DNA of 64,000 nt from an uncultured Dorea sp. (GTDB taxonomy: Bacteria > Bacillota > Clostridia > Lachnospirales > Lachnospiraceae), in assembly GCA_945870325.1 (NCBI GenBank), contig CAMBRQ010000001.1, forward strand, positions 1 through 64,000. The letters are read 5' to 3'. Shown piece by piece: positions 19,649 through 29,763 of the stretch. Numbering within the stretch: position 1 is the stretch's first letter; each line of letters starts with the position of its first letter. The notes under the pieces were generated by a model that worked only from the letters and a program-made list of their open reading frames with translations, was not told where the DNA came from and searched no databases. The position numbers were made by a program, and so were the translations under genes.

Positions 19649-19939
19649 CTATCTATCCTCTTTGATTCTTACAATCTCTTCTTCCCGTTTCTCAATCTCT
19701 TCTTCTCTCTTCTCAATCTCTTCACACAGAGTGATATACTCAGTATCATCTACCTCGCCTTTCTGGAATTTGTCATAGACCATGCGTCCGATATCCAGAA
19801 GATTCCTTTCGTTCGCACGCTTCATAGAACGGATATCTCCCTTAATCTTCTGAACCTCGATCGTATCTTCTGTTCTCTTACTGATATCACTTGCTACATC
19901 CGTAATTCTTTTTCCTAATTCTTCAAAAAAATCTGACAT
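19649..19939 (-). CDS. Small coiled-coil protein
   Basis: A 96-residue soluble, highly charged protein, almost entirely helical (FEELGKRITDVASDISKRTE at the start; 'EEIEKREEEIEKREEEIVRIKEDR' repeats in two heptad-like blocks at the end). It resembles the small coiled-coil proteins found near zinc-ribbon genes in Clostridia, but there is no Cys pair here. The start at 19939 (MSDFF) follows GGAGAAAAGGAG, 32 bp after the protease stop; longer in-frame starts overlap that gene. Function unknown; operon context only. Confidence 0.7.
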   Translation of the reverse strand: MSDFFEELGKRITDVASDISKRTEDTIEVQKIKGDIRSMKRANERNLLDIGRMVYDKFQKGEVDDTEYITLCEEIEKREEEIEKREEEIVRIKEDR

Positions 19940-19971
19940 CTTATCTTCTCCTTTTCTCCTTTGATTCTCTT

Positions 19972-21705
19972 CTACAGTTGCCGCAGCGTATCCAACGAAC
20001 GATACAGATTCATCGTGCCATATCCCCATTCCTGATTCGGATATTCCATCGACGCTCTCTGATCTGTCCCAATCAGAATGATATTCCTAATCTGGCTGGA
20101 GTTCGCACCACGCGATCTCGGCTGCTCTAAGATCCATTCCATCATAAGAGCAGCTGCCCCGGCAGCAATCCCCGTCGCAACACTGGAGCCACTTCTGACA
20201 ACAAACTGTCCATTCAGCCCTGCTCCGGTTACTGCAACTCCCGGCACTGCATAATCCGGTTTTACTCGTCCATCTCTAGTATACCCTCTCCCTGAATTAA
20301 TATCAACTCCATTATCCACTCCATTATAATAGGCCACCGTCATAGACGCCCTGCTGGTTCCCGGTTCTGTCAGCGTCGTATCTGGGCTTGCTTCAAGAAA
20401 ATACGCTTCTCCTGTCAGGAAACTCTGAACCGGAAGCCAGATATGAAAAGCTCCTTCCGAGATTTTTACCGGCTTTACAGTTATCTTCCATATCCCCTGC
20501 GATGGATTGCGAAAACGCATAAATATCAACTGGGAATCATTATTCTCAAGCAACAGCCGGTACTCCATGCTCACCTGCGTTCGGTCGAATATAAACTCCG
20601 TATTATATATCTCTCCCTGTCTTAAAGTAATGTGGTTCGTACGCTCACCGGAAGGTGAGGTGAATGCTACTGCCATTACATTGGGAACCGTCGTCCATAG
20701 TTCCGCTACGAATCCTTCAACCCCCTCACCGACCCGAATCTCAACGTTTTTTTGCTCATTCATATCCTCAAACTTATAAAAATAATGATGACGCTGTACC
20801 GCTTCATTTCCAGTTCCGATTACAACGCTTCTATTCAAAACTGAAGAATACTGTTCAATCATCGTTGACAGCAAGGTTGTTCCATTATGTCCCCCGAAGT
20901 TCGTCCCCAAAGCCACACACAGCACTAAAGGCATGTTCTTCTTTCTCGCCAAAGCATTCAAGTATTTCATACCAAGCATAATATCATTTTCCTGAAAACA
21001 TTCCGCATCCTGCCGTATCGCATAGAAATCTTTTAAATACTTTTTTGCCGTCTTTAGTTTTACCACTCCAATTGTCGCCTCTGGTGCTGCTCCCAAGAAA
21101 CGGTTCTGCACATCCGCACTTCCTGCCGCCACACTGGCAAGAAACGTTCCATGCCCATTCTTATCAACGCTTGGAACAATGCTTAACGGATCCCCCGACT
21201 GTAATGCTTCATTAATCATATCCTCCGTGTATTCGCTTCCATAGTCAAGCCCTTCCGGATTCGTTCCATCCTGTATGGTCTGATCCCATATACCTGCGAT
21301 CCGTGTAGAACCGTCGATATTACGAAACACTAGATTCCGGTAATCAATTCCAGTATCAAGAAACCCAATCATCACATTCTCTCCCTGCAACTGAAGGTTC
21401 GGATAATTCTGAACGCTACTGATTCCCGCTGCATTTAACGCAGCCATATCCAGCAGTTCATAGCAGTTTGGTATGGAATTATACCAATAATCTCTCAATG
21501 TCAGAGGCTCTAATATCTCTTTATCCGCATAGACCGCATAGTAACCAAAATCCATTTCTTGTTTACAGGAATGATCCTGTGGCGCATTCAAGATATCCAC
21601 CTCTCTAAAGACTGGTACAATAAAATCCATGTAATCTTCAGACAGAATCTTCTCCCGACATAATTCTCCATCCATATAAACATACCTCATACACTTTTTA
21701 ATCAA
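19972..21705 (-). CDS. S8 subtilisin-like serine protease, Csp-like (second copy)
   Basis: A 577-residue subtilase without signal peptide. The triad is Asp117 (FLDTGID), His185 (KNGHGTFLAS) and Ser508 (in SGSSVATG, where GSS replaces the usual GTS). The oxyanion Asn is in IGTGNEA. It shares the long insertion between His and Ser with the 3109-4932 protease, so both belong to the clostridial Csp-like group. Unlike that gene it is embedded in the long operon, 18 bp after clpX. A spore germination or forespore role is a family-based guess. Confidence 0.85.
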   Translation of the reverse strand: MIKKCMRYVYMDGELCREKILSEDYMDFIVPVFREVDILNAPQDHSCKQEMDFGYYAVYADKEILEPLTLRDYWYNSIPNCYELLDMAALNAAGISSVQNYPNLQLQGENVMIGFLDTGIDYRNLVFRNIDGSTRIAGIWDQTIQDGTNPEGLDYGSEYTEDMINEALQSGDPLSIVPSVDKNGHGTFLASVAAGSADVQNRFLGAAPEATIGVVKLKTAKKYLKDFYAIRQDAECFQENDIMLGMKYLNALARKKNMPLVLCVALGTNFGGHNGTTLLSTMIEQYSSVLNRSVVIGTGNEAVQRHHYFYKFEDMNEQKNVEIRVGEGVEGFVAELWTTVPNVMAVAFTSPSGERTNHITLRQGEIYNTEFIFDRTQVSMEYRLLLENNDSQLIFMRFRNPSQGIWKITVKPVKISEGAFHIWLPVQSFLTGEAYFLEASPDTTLTEPGTSRASMTVAYYNGVDNGVDINSGRGYTRDGRVKPDYAVPGVAVTGAGLNGQFVVRSGSSVATGIAAGAAALMMEWILEQPRSRGANSSQIRNIILIGTDQRASMEYPNQEWGYGTMNLYRSLDTLRQL

Positions 21706-21723
21706 GTATATGAGGTATACTAA

Positions 21724-23142
21724 CTATTCTATTCTTAAGACCTCCTGACCTCTCAACATAATGATCGGACCACCAGTCCCTTCTATGTACTCTTTGGTAA
21801 TAGTCACCCGTCCGATACTGTCGTCTTTTGGAATCTCATACATAATATCCAGCATAAATTCTTCAATAATCGCCCGAAGCGCTCTTGCACCAGTATCCTT
21901 CTTCATTGCTTTTCTTGCAATTGCAAGCAATGCCCCTTCGTCAAAATCCAGTTTTACTTCATCCAGCGCAAGTAATTTCTGATATTGCTTCAGGATGGCA
22001 TTCTTAGGTTCTTTCAGAATCTTGACCATCATCTCTTCTGTCAAGCCTTGCAAAGTAAACACAATCGGCAGACGGCCTAAAAACTCCGGAATCATTCCAA
22101 AATTCCGCAAGTCTTCTGTCGTAACCTTCTCAAGGATCGTCTTGTCATGATTGAATCTGTCTTTCAGATCTGCGCCAAACCCAATGGAAGACTGTTTCGT
22201 CAAACGCTCCTTGATGATACCCTCCAGATCCGGGAATGCCCCACCACAAATAAAAAGAATATTCTTCGTATTCACCGTAGTCAGCGGCACCATTGCATTC
22301 TTGCTGTTGGCTCCCACCGGAACCTCCACATCGCTGCCTTCTAATAATTTTAGCATTCCCTGCTGTACGGACTCACCGCTTACATCCCTCTGATTCGTGT
22401 TCTTCTTCTTGGCAATCTTATCAATCTCATCAATAAAGATGATTCCCTGCTCCGCCTTCTCAACATCATTGTCTGCCGCTGCCAGAAGTTTGGACACTAC
22501 ACTCTCGATATCGTCTCCGATGTATCCGGCCTCTGTAAGAGAGGTTGCATCGGTAATGGCAAGCGGTACATCTAAGAGCCGCGCCAGAGTCTTAACCAGA
22601 TATGTCTTACCGGAGCCTGTAGGTCCGATCATCAGCATATTAGACTTCTCAATCTCAATATCATCCATGGTATCCGTTGCCACCCGCTTATAATGATTAT
22701 AAACAGCCACGGACATTGCCTTCTTCGCATATTCCTGACCTACCACATATTCATCCAGTCTCGCCTTAATCTTATGCGGCGCCGGGATATTGCGGATATC
22801 GATTAGGGGCTGTCTTGCCTCCCCTTCCTTTTTCTTCTTGATCTTCTGCTTCTTCGGAATACTCTGTTCCATATCTGCCATATTCACAATCTGCACTCCC
22901 GGCATATTCATCAACTGGCTCAGATCAATCTGTCCGTTGGTCATCGCGTCAAAACTCTTCTGCATACAGTCGCTGCACACGGAAATCCCGTTCGGAAGAT
23001 CTACCATCTTTCCTGCTACGCTCTCCGGACGCCTGCATACAAAGCAGACTTTTTCATATTCATCCTCATGCTTCTTGGTATCTTCTACCTGCACGTTTTC
23101 TACTTTCTCCACATCGTTTCTATTATTGTCCTGTTCAGACAT
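21724..23142 (-). CDS. clpX: ATP-dependent Clp protease ATP-binding subunit ClpX-like
   Basis: A 472-residue AAA+ unfoldase. The zinc-binding N-domain (CFVCRRPES...CSDCM) is followed by a basic linker (KKQKIKKKKEG). Next come the Walker A GPTGSGKTYL, Walker B GIIFIDEIDKIA, the IGFGAD segment (the usual IGF-loop region for ClpP contact), arginine-rich sensor motifs and a C-terminal subdomain. It is longer than standard ClpX (~420) and lacks neighbouring tig and clpP. Here it sits between ligA and a subtilase. It could be a second ClpX; ClpP binding remains possible since IGF is present. Confidence 0.88.
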   Translation of the reverse strand: MSEQDNNRNDVEKVENVQVEDTKKHEDEYEKVCFVCRRPESVAGKMVDLPNGISVCSDCMQKSFDAMTNGQIDLSQLMNMPGVQIVNMADMEQSIPKKQKIKKKKEGEARQPLIDIRNIPAPHKIKARLDEYVVGQEYAKKAMSVAVYNHYKRVATDTMDDIEIEKSNMLMIGPTGSGKTYLVKTLARLLDVPLAITDATSLTEAGYIGDDIESVVSKLLAAADNDVEKAEQGIIFIDEIDKIAKKKNTNQRDVSGESVQQGMLKLLEGSDVEVPVGANSKNAMVPLTTVNTKNILFICGGAFPDLEGIIKERLTKQSSIGFGADLKDRFNHDKTILEKVTTEDLRNFGMIPEFLGRLPIVFTLQGLTEEMMVKILKEPKNAILKQYQKLLALDEVKLDFDEGALLAIARKAMKKDTGARALRAIIEEFMLDIMYEIPKDDSIGRVTITKEYIEGTGGPIIMLRGQEVLRIE

Positions 23143-23157
23143 CTTCTTCCCTTCTTT

Positions 23158-25131
23158 CTACCGGTTTCTTCCCCCATTTACCATACTAAGGAATGTCTCT
23201 TCTGATATGATTGGGATTCCCAGTTCGTTTGCTTTCTTATTCTTAGATGATGTAGACGTCACATCGTTGTTGATCAGATAGTCCGTCTTAGAAGTCACAG
23301 ATCCGGTTACCTTTCCTCCCAGACTTTCAATCAGTTCTTTTACTTCATTACGGTTAGCAAAATGTTCTACACTTCCGGTAATCACAAAATTAACTCCTGC
23401 AAATATCTGCCTTGTCTGTTCCTGTTCTTCTTTTGGAATCACCAGTTCTGCCAAAAGATTCCTGAACTGCTTCACATGAAGTTCTGAAGAGAAATAATCC
23501 ACATACGCTTTTGCAATTACCTCACCGATGCCGGTGATTGCATTCAGATCTTCCCTTGCAGCCTTAAGCATCATCTCCACATCATAGTGGAATTCCTTAC
23601 AAATCATCTTCGCATTAGCAAGACCGATATTGGCAATTCCAAGACCATATATTACTCGCGGAAGCGTAGTGGTTCTTGCTTTCTCCACACTTGCGATCAG
23701 ATTCTTATAAGACCTCTCTCCGAATCCCTCCAGATTCTGAATCGCTTCCTGATATCGATCCAAGTGGAAGATATCCGCATATTCCTTAATGTATCCCAGG
23801 GAAATGAATTTCTCCAGAGTTGCCTCGGACAAGCCTTCGATATTCAATGCATCCCTGCTTACGAATAAGGTAAATGCCTTAACGTGCTTTGCCTGGCACT
23901 CCGGGTTGGTACAGTATAACGCTCTCGCATTGCTTATCTGACGAATCTCTGTAGCACCCTGGCAGACGGGGCATGCCTTCGGAATATCCTTTACTCCGCT
24001 GCGGGTTAGGTTCTTTGCGATCTGTGGGATAATCATATTCGCCTTATATACTTCTATCTTATCACCAATTCCCAGTTCCAGTTCTTCCATAATACTGATG
24101 TTGTGGACACTGGCACGGCTTACAGTGGTTCCTTCTAATTCCACCGGCTCAAATATAGCAACCGGATTAATCAGTCCTGTCCTTGATGGACTCCATTCAA
24201 TCTCCAGAAGCGTCGTCTCCCGAATCTCATCCGCCCATTTGAACGCAAAAGAATCTCTTGGGAACTTCGAAGTTCTCCCCAATGACTGACCATACGCTAT
24301 ATCATCATATACTAGCACAAGTCCGTCGGATGGGAAATCATTCCGGGTAATTTTTTCTGAAAATTTAATAACTTCCTGTTCCACGGTATCTGCTGTTACT
24401 TCATGGAACTCCACCACCTCAAATCCCTGCTCTCTTAACCAGTTCATCTGACAGGCTCTGGAATTCCGGAATTCTACATTCTCCGCCTGCACAAGGGAGA
24501 AAGCGTAGAACTTCACATTCCTTTTCGCCGTAATCTCATTGTTCAACTGGCGCACAGAACCACTGCAAAGATTCCGGGGATTCTTATATTTCGCATCGAC
24601 ATCTTCGATTTCTTCATTGATCTTCTCAAAGTCTTTATATCCTATAATCGCCTCTCCTCTTAAGATCAATTCTCCCTGATATGCGATCTGAAGGGGAATA
24701 TTCTTGAACACTCTGGCATTATTCGTAATAACTTCTCCTACTTCTCCGTTGCCTCGCGTAACTGCCTTATACAATTTCCCCTCCCGATAAGTAAGAACAA
24801 TCGTAAGCCCATCCATCTTCCAGGACATAATCGCCTTCTGATTCCCCAAAAAGCGCTTCAATTCTTCCACTTCCTTCGTCTTATCCAAAGAAAGCATCGG
24901 TCTTTCATGGCGCTCTTTTGGAAGTTCACTCAACACTTCATATCCTACATTCACCGTCGGGCTGCCTGACAGTGTGATTCCTAATTCCTTCTCCAATTCC
25001 AGAAGTTCGTCGTACAACTGATCATACTCATAGTTGCTCATGATTTCTTCCGCATCTTGATAATAAGCGCGTCCGGCTCTATTCAACAACTCTACTAATT
25101 CCTGCATTCTGGCTTTCTTTGACTTGCTCAT
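23158..25131 (-). CDS. ligA: NAD-dependent DNA ligase
   Basis: A 657-residue LigA. Adenylation Lys105 lies in SWKMDGLT, and the OB-fold follows. The Cys4 zinc finger is CPVCQG...YCTNPEC, then helix-hairpin-helix repeats and a C-terminal BRCT domain (~575-650, AGVNFVITGSVEHF). It joins nicks using NAD. The first 53 bp overlap the end of the pseudouridine synthase gene, showing tight coupling. It is divergent from canonical LigA in several loops (e.g. the adenylation N-terminus), so a second ligase elsewhere is possible. Confidence 0.92.
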   Translation of the reverse strand: MSKSKKARMQELVELLNRAGRAYYQDAEEIMSNYEYDQLYDELLELEKELGITLSGSPTVNVGYEVLSELPKERHERPMLSLDKTKEVEELKRFLGNQKAIMSWKMDGLTIVLTYREGKLYKAVTRGNGEVGEVITNNARVFKNIPLQIAYQGELILRGEAIIGYKDFEKINEEIEDVDAKYKNPRNLCSGSVRQLNNEITAKRNVKFYAFSLVQAENVEFRNSRACQMNWLREQGFEVVEFHEVTADTVEQEVIKFSEKITRNDFPSDGLVLVYDDIAYGQSLGRTSKFPRDSFAFKWADEIRETTLLEIEWSPSRTGLINPVAIFEPVELEGTTVSRASVHNISIMEELELGIGDKIEVYKANMIIPQIAKNLTRSGVKDIPKACPVCQGATEIRQISNARALYCTNPECQAKHVKAFTLFVSRDALNIEGLSEATLEKFISLGYIKEYADIFHLDRYQEAIQNLEGFGERSYKNLIASVEKARTTTLPRVIYGLGIANIGLANAKMICKEFHYDVEMMLKAAREDLNAITGIGEVIAKAYVDYFSSELHVKQFRNLLAELVIPKEEQEQTRQIFAGVNFVITGSVEHFANRNEVKELIESLGGKVTGSVTSKTDYLINNDVTSTSSKNKKANELGIPIISEETFLSMVNGGRNR

Positions 25132-25825
25132 ATAATTCTTTTAACTCCTGCTCTGTCAATTTTCTTACGGCACCCGGTTTTAAGGTCCCAAGTTTCACGT
25201 TCATAATTCTTACTCTTACCAGTCTGGTAACTTTATATCCTAATGCATCGCACATTCTCCGTATCTGCCGGTTTAATCCCTGAGTCAATACAATAGAAAA
25301 TGTATACTTGCCGATTTTCTGAACTTTACATGGTCTGGTTACCACATCCAGTTCCTTCTCTTTATCTATAATTCTGACACCCTCAGACATCTTCTGTATG
25401 AATTCCTCTGTAATCGGCTTATTCACCGTCACTTTATATTCCTTCTCGTGACCGTATCTTGCACGCATCATCCCATTGATCAGATCTCCGTCATTGGTCA
25501 TGATCAGCAGCCCTTCCGAATCCTTATCCAGTCTTCCTGCATAGGTGATTCTCACCGGATAATTCAGATAACGGATAATATTCTTCTTCTCTTTTTTATC
25601 TTCTGTACAAACAATCCCGGCGGGCTTATTGACCGCCAGGACGATTCTTTCCATCTTATCTCTTATTACTTTTTTGCCGATTCTTACTTCCTGCCCCGGC
25701 TCTATCTTTGTTCCCGGAGCCGCTTTTCTTCCATCGACAGTTACGCGTCCGCTTTCAATCAGCCGGTCTGCCTCTCTTCTGGAGCATACCCCGGCATCGC
25801 TTAGATATTTATTCAGTCTCACCAT
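25079..25825 (-). CDS. Pseudouridine synthase, RsuA/RluB/RluF family
   Basis: A 248-residue enzyme: S4 RNA-binding domain (residues 1-60, MVRLNKYLSDAGVCSRREA) and a catalytic domain with the conserved Asp in GRLDKDSEGLLIMTNDG. It isomerises uridine in rRNA. The C-terminus ends in a basic helix. It overlaps the DHHW gene (17 bp) upstream and ligA (53 bp) downstream, so it sits within a continuous operon. The exact rRNA position cannot be told from sequence alone; it resembles RluF more than RsuA by length. Confidence 0.9.
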   Translation of the reverse strand: MVRLNKYLSDAGVCSRREADRLIESGRVTVDGRKAAPGTKIEPGQEVRIGKKVIRDKMERIVLAVNKPAGIVCTEDKKEKKNIIRYLNYPVRITYAGRLDKDSEGLLIMTNDGDLINGMMRARYGHEKEYKVTVNKPITEEFIQKMSEGVRIIDKEKELDVVTRPCKVQKIGKYTFSIVLTQGLNRQIRRMCDALGYKVTRLVRVRIMNVKLGTLKPGAVRKLTEQELKELYEQVKESQNAGISRVVE

Positions 25826-26987
25826 TTTGCAATACTCCGCTGATACTGTTATCCTCTACAAATGTATTCCCATTATATAAGAACAACACGCTTGTAATCT
25901 TATTCTCTGCCATTACCTCGTCCAAATTGCCATAATAATATCTGGGATCGATGATAATAATCTCCCGGTAATACGGTGTCAGGAACGGAACCAGGCAGTT
26001 GGCATAGGAATCCTTAATCAGCAGTAGCCTATCTGTCGTATCTGCTGTTGTCCGTATATCCACCGTGGCATGATTGCCGCTAAGGAACATGGCATACTTA
26101 TCCTTCTCTTCGAGTTTCGAACTATCATATAATGTAGCCGTCTTTTTCTGCTCCTCCACATAATTGACCACAACTTTGGGCGCATCATCCTCATTCTTCG
26201 GCGCATAGATATAGATTGGCTCTTCATATCCCGTCTCGTATCCACTTGTAGCTGACAATGTCCCGTTAAAAGTACTGGTAACAGCATATTCCGTTAATTT
26301 CGGTTCTTTTGAAGTATCCAGATTCATCGTCTCTGCCAACTGCTGATATGCATAGCATGCCCCAAGCGTCGTCCAGTGATGATCCGTCCGATAGTAAATA
26401 TTTTCTTTCTTATGTGCCGCAAGCGTCTTACTTACATCCACCCAGGTGATCTGCTCTCCCAAAGCCTTCTGAATCCCTTCAAATACTTCGTTCTGATCTT
26501 CTGTAACTGCAAAATTCGGCAGTTTATCAGACAAGATATTCGCGGCATTCGGAACCAGCATCATATACATCGGAATCTCATCATACTTTGATTCGAATTC
26601 TCTGATTGTCTCCAGATTCTGCTGCATCTGTTCCTCATTAGGTCTTGCGATATCCTCCAGCAGATAGTGCTTCTTTCCCTTGAACACACCGTTAGATTCT
26701 CTTTTTCCTACCAGCAGATCCACGCGCGTCTTAAGCGCCACCCACAGATTCCTGCCTGCAAACTGGTCAGACTTATAGGCTTCATATTGATCCATGAATC
26801 TGCCGCTCTCGATTCCTGACAAGGTAATTTGCGGCTTCTGCTCCAGCATCCGGTTCTCCTTATCCGAGAATTCCTTATCCCTGGAAATCAGATTGATCAG
26901 AACAATGATCCCCATCATCCCCAGAAACAACAGCGCCATTATCTTTTTTTTATGCAGTTTTTCTCTCTTGTTACCCTCTTGTTTCAT
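25809..26987 (-). CDS. DHHW-family protein (AlgJ/AlgX-like)
   Basis: A 392-residue type II membrane protein: an N-terminal transmembrane helix (IMALLFLGMMGIIVLINLI) and an extracellular SGNH-like domain carrying the DHHW motif (YYRTDHHWTTLGACY) and the SYANCLVPFL block with the nucleophile region. DHHW proteins partner MBOAT acyltransferases to add or carry acetyl groups on surface polysaccharides. It lies 8 bp downstream of the MBOAT gene. The family is clear; the acceptor polymer is not. Confidence 0.88.
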   Translation of the reverse strand: MKQEGNKREKLHKKKIMALLFLGMMGIIVLINLISRDKEFSDKENRMLEQKPQITLSGIESGRFMDQYEAYKSDQFAGRNLWVALKTRVDLLVGKRESNGVFKGKKHYLLEDIARPNEEQMQQNLETIREFESKYDEIPMYMMLVPNAANILSDKLPNFAVTEDQNEVFEGIQKALGEQITWVDVSKTLAAHKKENIYYRTDHHWTTLGACYAYQQLAETMNLDTSKEPKLTEYAVTSTFNGTLSATSGYETGYEEPIYIYAPKNEDDAPKVVVNYVEEQKKTATLYDSSKLEEKDKYAMFLSGNHATVDIRTTADTTDRLLLIKDSYANCLVPFLTPYYREIIIIDPRYYYGNLDEVMAENKITSVLFLYNGNTFVEDNSISGVLQNGETE

Positions 26988-26995
26988 ATATACTC

Positions 26996-28402
26996 CTAAA
27001 ATCTAAAATACAGGAACGGATTATAGGTCTCTGTTACCAGATATGCAATACACAGCAAGAACATTACGCCATAGATCACACAGTCGACAATGACATGTTC
27101 CCTGCCTTTCCTGCTAAAAAACTTTTCATAACTGCGGTATACCACCGGAGTTGATCCTACAATCAACACAATCCACAGGAACAGATTCGTAACCAGGAGA
27201 TACAGACTTTCCCGATCAATTCCTCCATGAGCACCTGCTCCGAACATCACCTTCAGGTATCCAAAAGCACTGCCAAGACTTGGGCTAAAGAAGAACACCC
27301 ATCCTATCATCACGAGCACAATACTATAGATGTGCTTTATCACTCCCGGAAGTTTGTTCAGCATCTTTCCAAGAAAATATTTCTCAATAATCAACAAGAT
27401 TCCATAGTACAATCCCCATGCCACAAAGTTCCATGCCGCTCCATGCCACAGACCTGTCAGGAACCATACCACCAGTAAATTACGAAGATGCTTTGCAACC
27501 GTCACCCGATTACCACCTAACGGAATATACACATATTCCCTGAACCAGGTACCAAGTGAGATATGCCACCTGCGCCAGAATTCCGTAATACTCGTTGCAA
27601 TATACGGATAATCAAAATTCTTCAGGAATTCGAATCCAAACATCTTGCCAAGCCCAATCGCCATATCGGAATATCCGCTAAAATCAAAATAAATCTGGAA
27701 CGTATACGCCGCACATCCAAGCCATGCACTTAAGACGGATACCTGTCCGGATGGAAGCGCTGCCACTTCTGTATATACCATTCCTATGGTATTGGCAAGC
27801 AGCACCTTCTTAGCCAGCCCGCGGACAAAGAACATCACGCCTTCACCGAACTTATTCCAAGATTCCTGACGGGTACGAAGCTGCCTGTCAATCTCAGAAT
27901 ATTTGACAATCGGTCCCGCAATCAACTGTGGAAACATCGTCACATACAGGGCAAAATCCATCAGATTCCTCTGCACTTTCACATTTCCCCGGTATACGTC
28001 TATAATGTAGGACAATATCTGGAATGTATAGAAAGAGATTCCTATGGGCAGTGCCAGTTCCCGATATGGTATATTTACAGGAAGCACCGCATTCAGACTT
28101 CCTAACAGGAAGCCCTCATACTTGAAGAACCCCAGAAGCGCCAGATTCACCACAACCGTAAATACGAGGCTTCTCTTAGCCGCCTGACGATTCTTCAACT
28201 TTCTCGCAATGTCCAGCCCGCTGATATAATTAAATAGGATAGAAAATATCATCAGAAATATATATACCGGTTCTCCCCATGCATAGAACACAAGGCTTGC
28301 AAGCAGAAGTACCGCATTCTTGAAGCGCCTTGGCACTATGTAATATAAAATCAATATAATCGGCAAAAATGTAAATAAAAATACAATACTGCTAAATAAC
28401 AT
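26996..28402 (-). CDS. MBOAT-family O-acyltransferase (AlgI-like)
   Basis: A 468-residue polytopic protein with about 11 membrane helices. The MBOAT signature is YFDFSGYSDMAIGLGKMFGF with the catalytic His in LTGLWHGAAWNFVAWG, and EFWRRWHISLGTWFREYVY precedes it. AlgI, DltB and PatA use this fold to move acetyl or alanyl groups across the membrane onto wall polymers. Followed by the DHHW gene and preceded by DUF4358 and an SGNH hydrolase, so it is the export step of a surface O-acylation module. Confidence 0.93.
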   Translation of the reverse strand: MLFSSIVFLFTFLPIILILYYIVPRRFKNAVLLLASLVFYAWGEPVYIFLMIFSILFNYISGLDIARKLKNRQAAKRSLVFTVVVNLALLGFFKYEGFLLGSLNAVLPVNIPYRELALPIGISFYTFQILSYIIDVYRGNVKVQRNLMDFALYVTMFPQLIAGPIVKYSEIDRQLRTRQESWNKFGEGVMFFVRGLAKKVLLANTIGMVYTEVAALPSGQVSVLSAWLGCAAYTFQIYFDFSGYSDMAIGLGKMFGFEFLKNFDYPYIATSITEFWRRWHISLGTWFREYVYIPLGGNRVTVAKHLRNLLVVWFLTGLWHGAAWNFVAWGLYYGILLIIEKYFLGKMLNKLPGVIKHIYSIVLVMIGWVFFFSPSLGSAFGYLKVMFGAGAHGGIDRESLYLLVTNLFLWIVLIVGSTPVVYRSYEKFFSRKGREHVIVDCVIYGVMFLLCIAYLVTETYNPFLYFRF

Positions 28403-28434
28403 AACCGCAAGTTTCCTTCTCTATCTATATCTTT

Positions 28435-28920
28435 CTAGATACCTTTCTTAAAAGCCGCATAAATTGCATCTGCGTCTTCTGATATTGTTAACATTACATA
28501 ATATCCTCTGCTGTCCAACACTGCCGAATTGATCAACTTCGTCTGTTCGACACCATATCCCTCAAAACTGGATTTCTGAGTTGACAACCGCTTTTCTGCT
28601 GCCTTTTCTACCGTCTCTGCCTGAGACTTATCTTTTAACTTTACCACCAGAATCTCATTCACACTCATGACATCATTAGGGATATAGAGCATAACCCCGT
28701 CATAGTCACTGGCATTCAACCCATAATACTTTTTCAGGTCCTGAGTTGTCCCCTTTGTCATACCGTCTTCTTTGGTAACCTCCATAATCTTCTCCCGGAT
28801 TGTCTTCACCGGGACATCGCCCGAACCCTCCTGGGATAGAAGAATCGCAATATATGCGATCAAGGCTACGACTACTGCGTATCTTAATAAATTCAGCAGA
28901 TCTATCTTCTGTTTCTTCAT
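28435..28920 (-). CDS. DUF4358 membrane-anchored protein
   Basis: A 161-residue protein with an N-terminal transmembrane helix (~13-27) and an extracellular domain of the DUF4358 type ('MTKGTTQDLKKYYGLNASDY', 'DGVMLYIPNDVMSVNEILVV', 'ADAIYAAF'). It often accompanies MBOAT/DHHW genes in Clostridia. Its ATG overlaps the SGNH stop (TAATG), and MBOAT follows 32 bp on. A structural or partner role in the acylation complex is inferred. Confidence 0.82.
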   Translation of the reverse strand: MKKQKIDLLNLLRYAVVVALIAYIAILLSQEGSGDVPVKTIREKIMEVTKEDGMTKGTTQDLKKYYGLNASDYDGVMLYIPNDVMSVNEILVVKLKDKSQAETVEKAAEKRLSTQKSSFEGYGVEQTKLINSAVLDSRGYYVMLTISEDADAIYAAFKKGI

Positions 28921-29729
28921 TATAACTTTGCAACCTCCGCCATATGCTCCACCCAGCCGATGTAATATTCCGGCGCTACATGGATTCCATCCCCTGAATA
29001 GTACTCTTCTTTGACCAGGCTTCCATTATCTATGAATGTTATATCTTCCTCTTCACACAATTTCTCAAGCTGCTCATTATACTGTGGAATAGCCCCGTAT
29101 CCTGCATTCTCATCAATCACATGCTGCTGCACCGGAAGCACGCTGTTCACATAGATTCTGGTCTCCGGCAGTGCCTCCTTCAACCTGTCAATCACGCCTT
29201 TGTATGTTTCTGCAAATACACCCGCATCGGCATCAGCTCCCTTGATATCATTCATTCCATATGCCAGAAACAGTATCTGAGGCTGAAGTTCTATGGCTTT
29301 TGCAATGTGTGCTTCTGCCAGTTCGCTTCCCACTCCGCACACACCGGCTCCCCGGTCTGCCTGTACATGAGACTGATCCAGCACACCGTACTCATACAGC
29401 CCCTGTGTGATCGAATCCCCTATCACAAATGCATTCACGAATTTCTCATTTGCCGGACGGTTCGCCCATTCTTCATCTGCCGCTCGCTCCGCTTCCTCCA
29501 GTTCCTGGATCTGCCTGTCCACCTCAGTCACCTCGACTGCTTCCATCTGCTGAAGTTTCTTGACACCGTCCTTCGTGTCAACTCTTGGATTCATCAGACG
29601 GATGACAACCACGATAACTCCAAGAACAAGAAGCACGACAACTACTGTAACGGCGGTACGCAGAACGGTATCTTTTTCTTCGTCTGTTATTGTTTTATTG
29701 ATAAATTTTCTTTTGTTCTTTTCACTCAC
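28920..29729 (-). CDS. Membrane-anchored SGNH/GDSL hydrolase
   Basis: A 269-residue protein with a transmembrane helix near residues 28-48 and an extracellular SGNH domain. Block I is IGDSITQG, block III is YGMNDIKG, and the block V Asp-His pair is in DGIHVAP. SGNH enzymes remove or transfer acyl groups. The start is a GTG (29729) with GGGAG upstream. First gene of the long operon that next encodes DUF4358, MBOAT and DHHW, so it probably acts on the same O-acylated surface polymer. Confidence 0.88.
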   Translation of the reverse strand: MSEKNKRKFINKTITDEEKDTVLRTAVTVVVVLLVLGVIVVVIRLMNPRVDTKDGVKKLQQMEAVEVTEVDRQIQELEEAERAADEEWANRPANEKFVNAFVIGDSITQGLYEYGVLDQSHVQADRGAGVCGVGSELAEAHIAKAIELQPQILFLAYGMNDIKGADADAGVFAETYKGVIDRLKEALPETRIYVNSVLPVQQHVIDENAGYGAIPQYNEQLEKLCEEEDITFIDNGSLVKEEYYSGDGIHVAPEYYIGWVEHMAEVAKL

Positions 29730-29763
29730 TTAAATGCGTCTCCCTATATGCACATATAAGAAT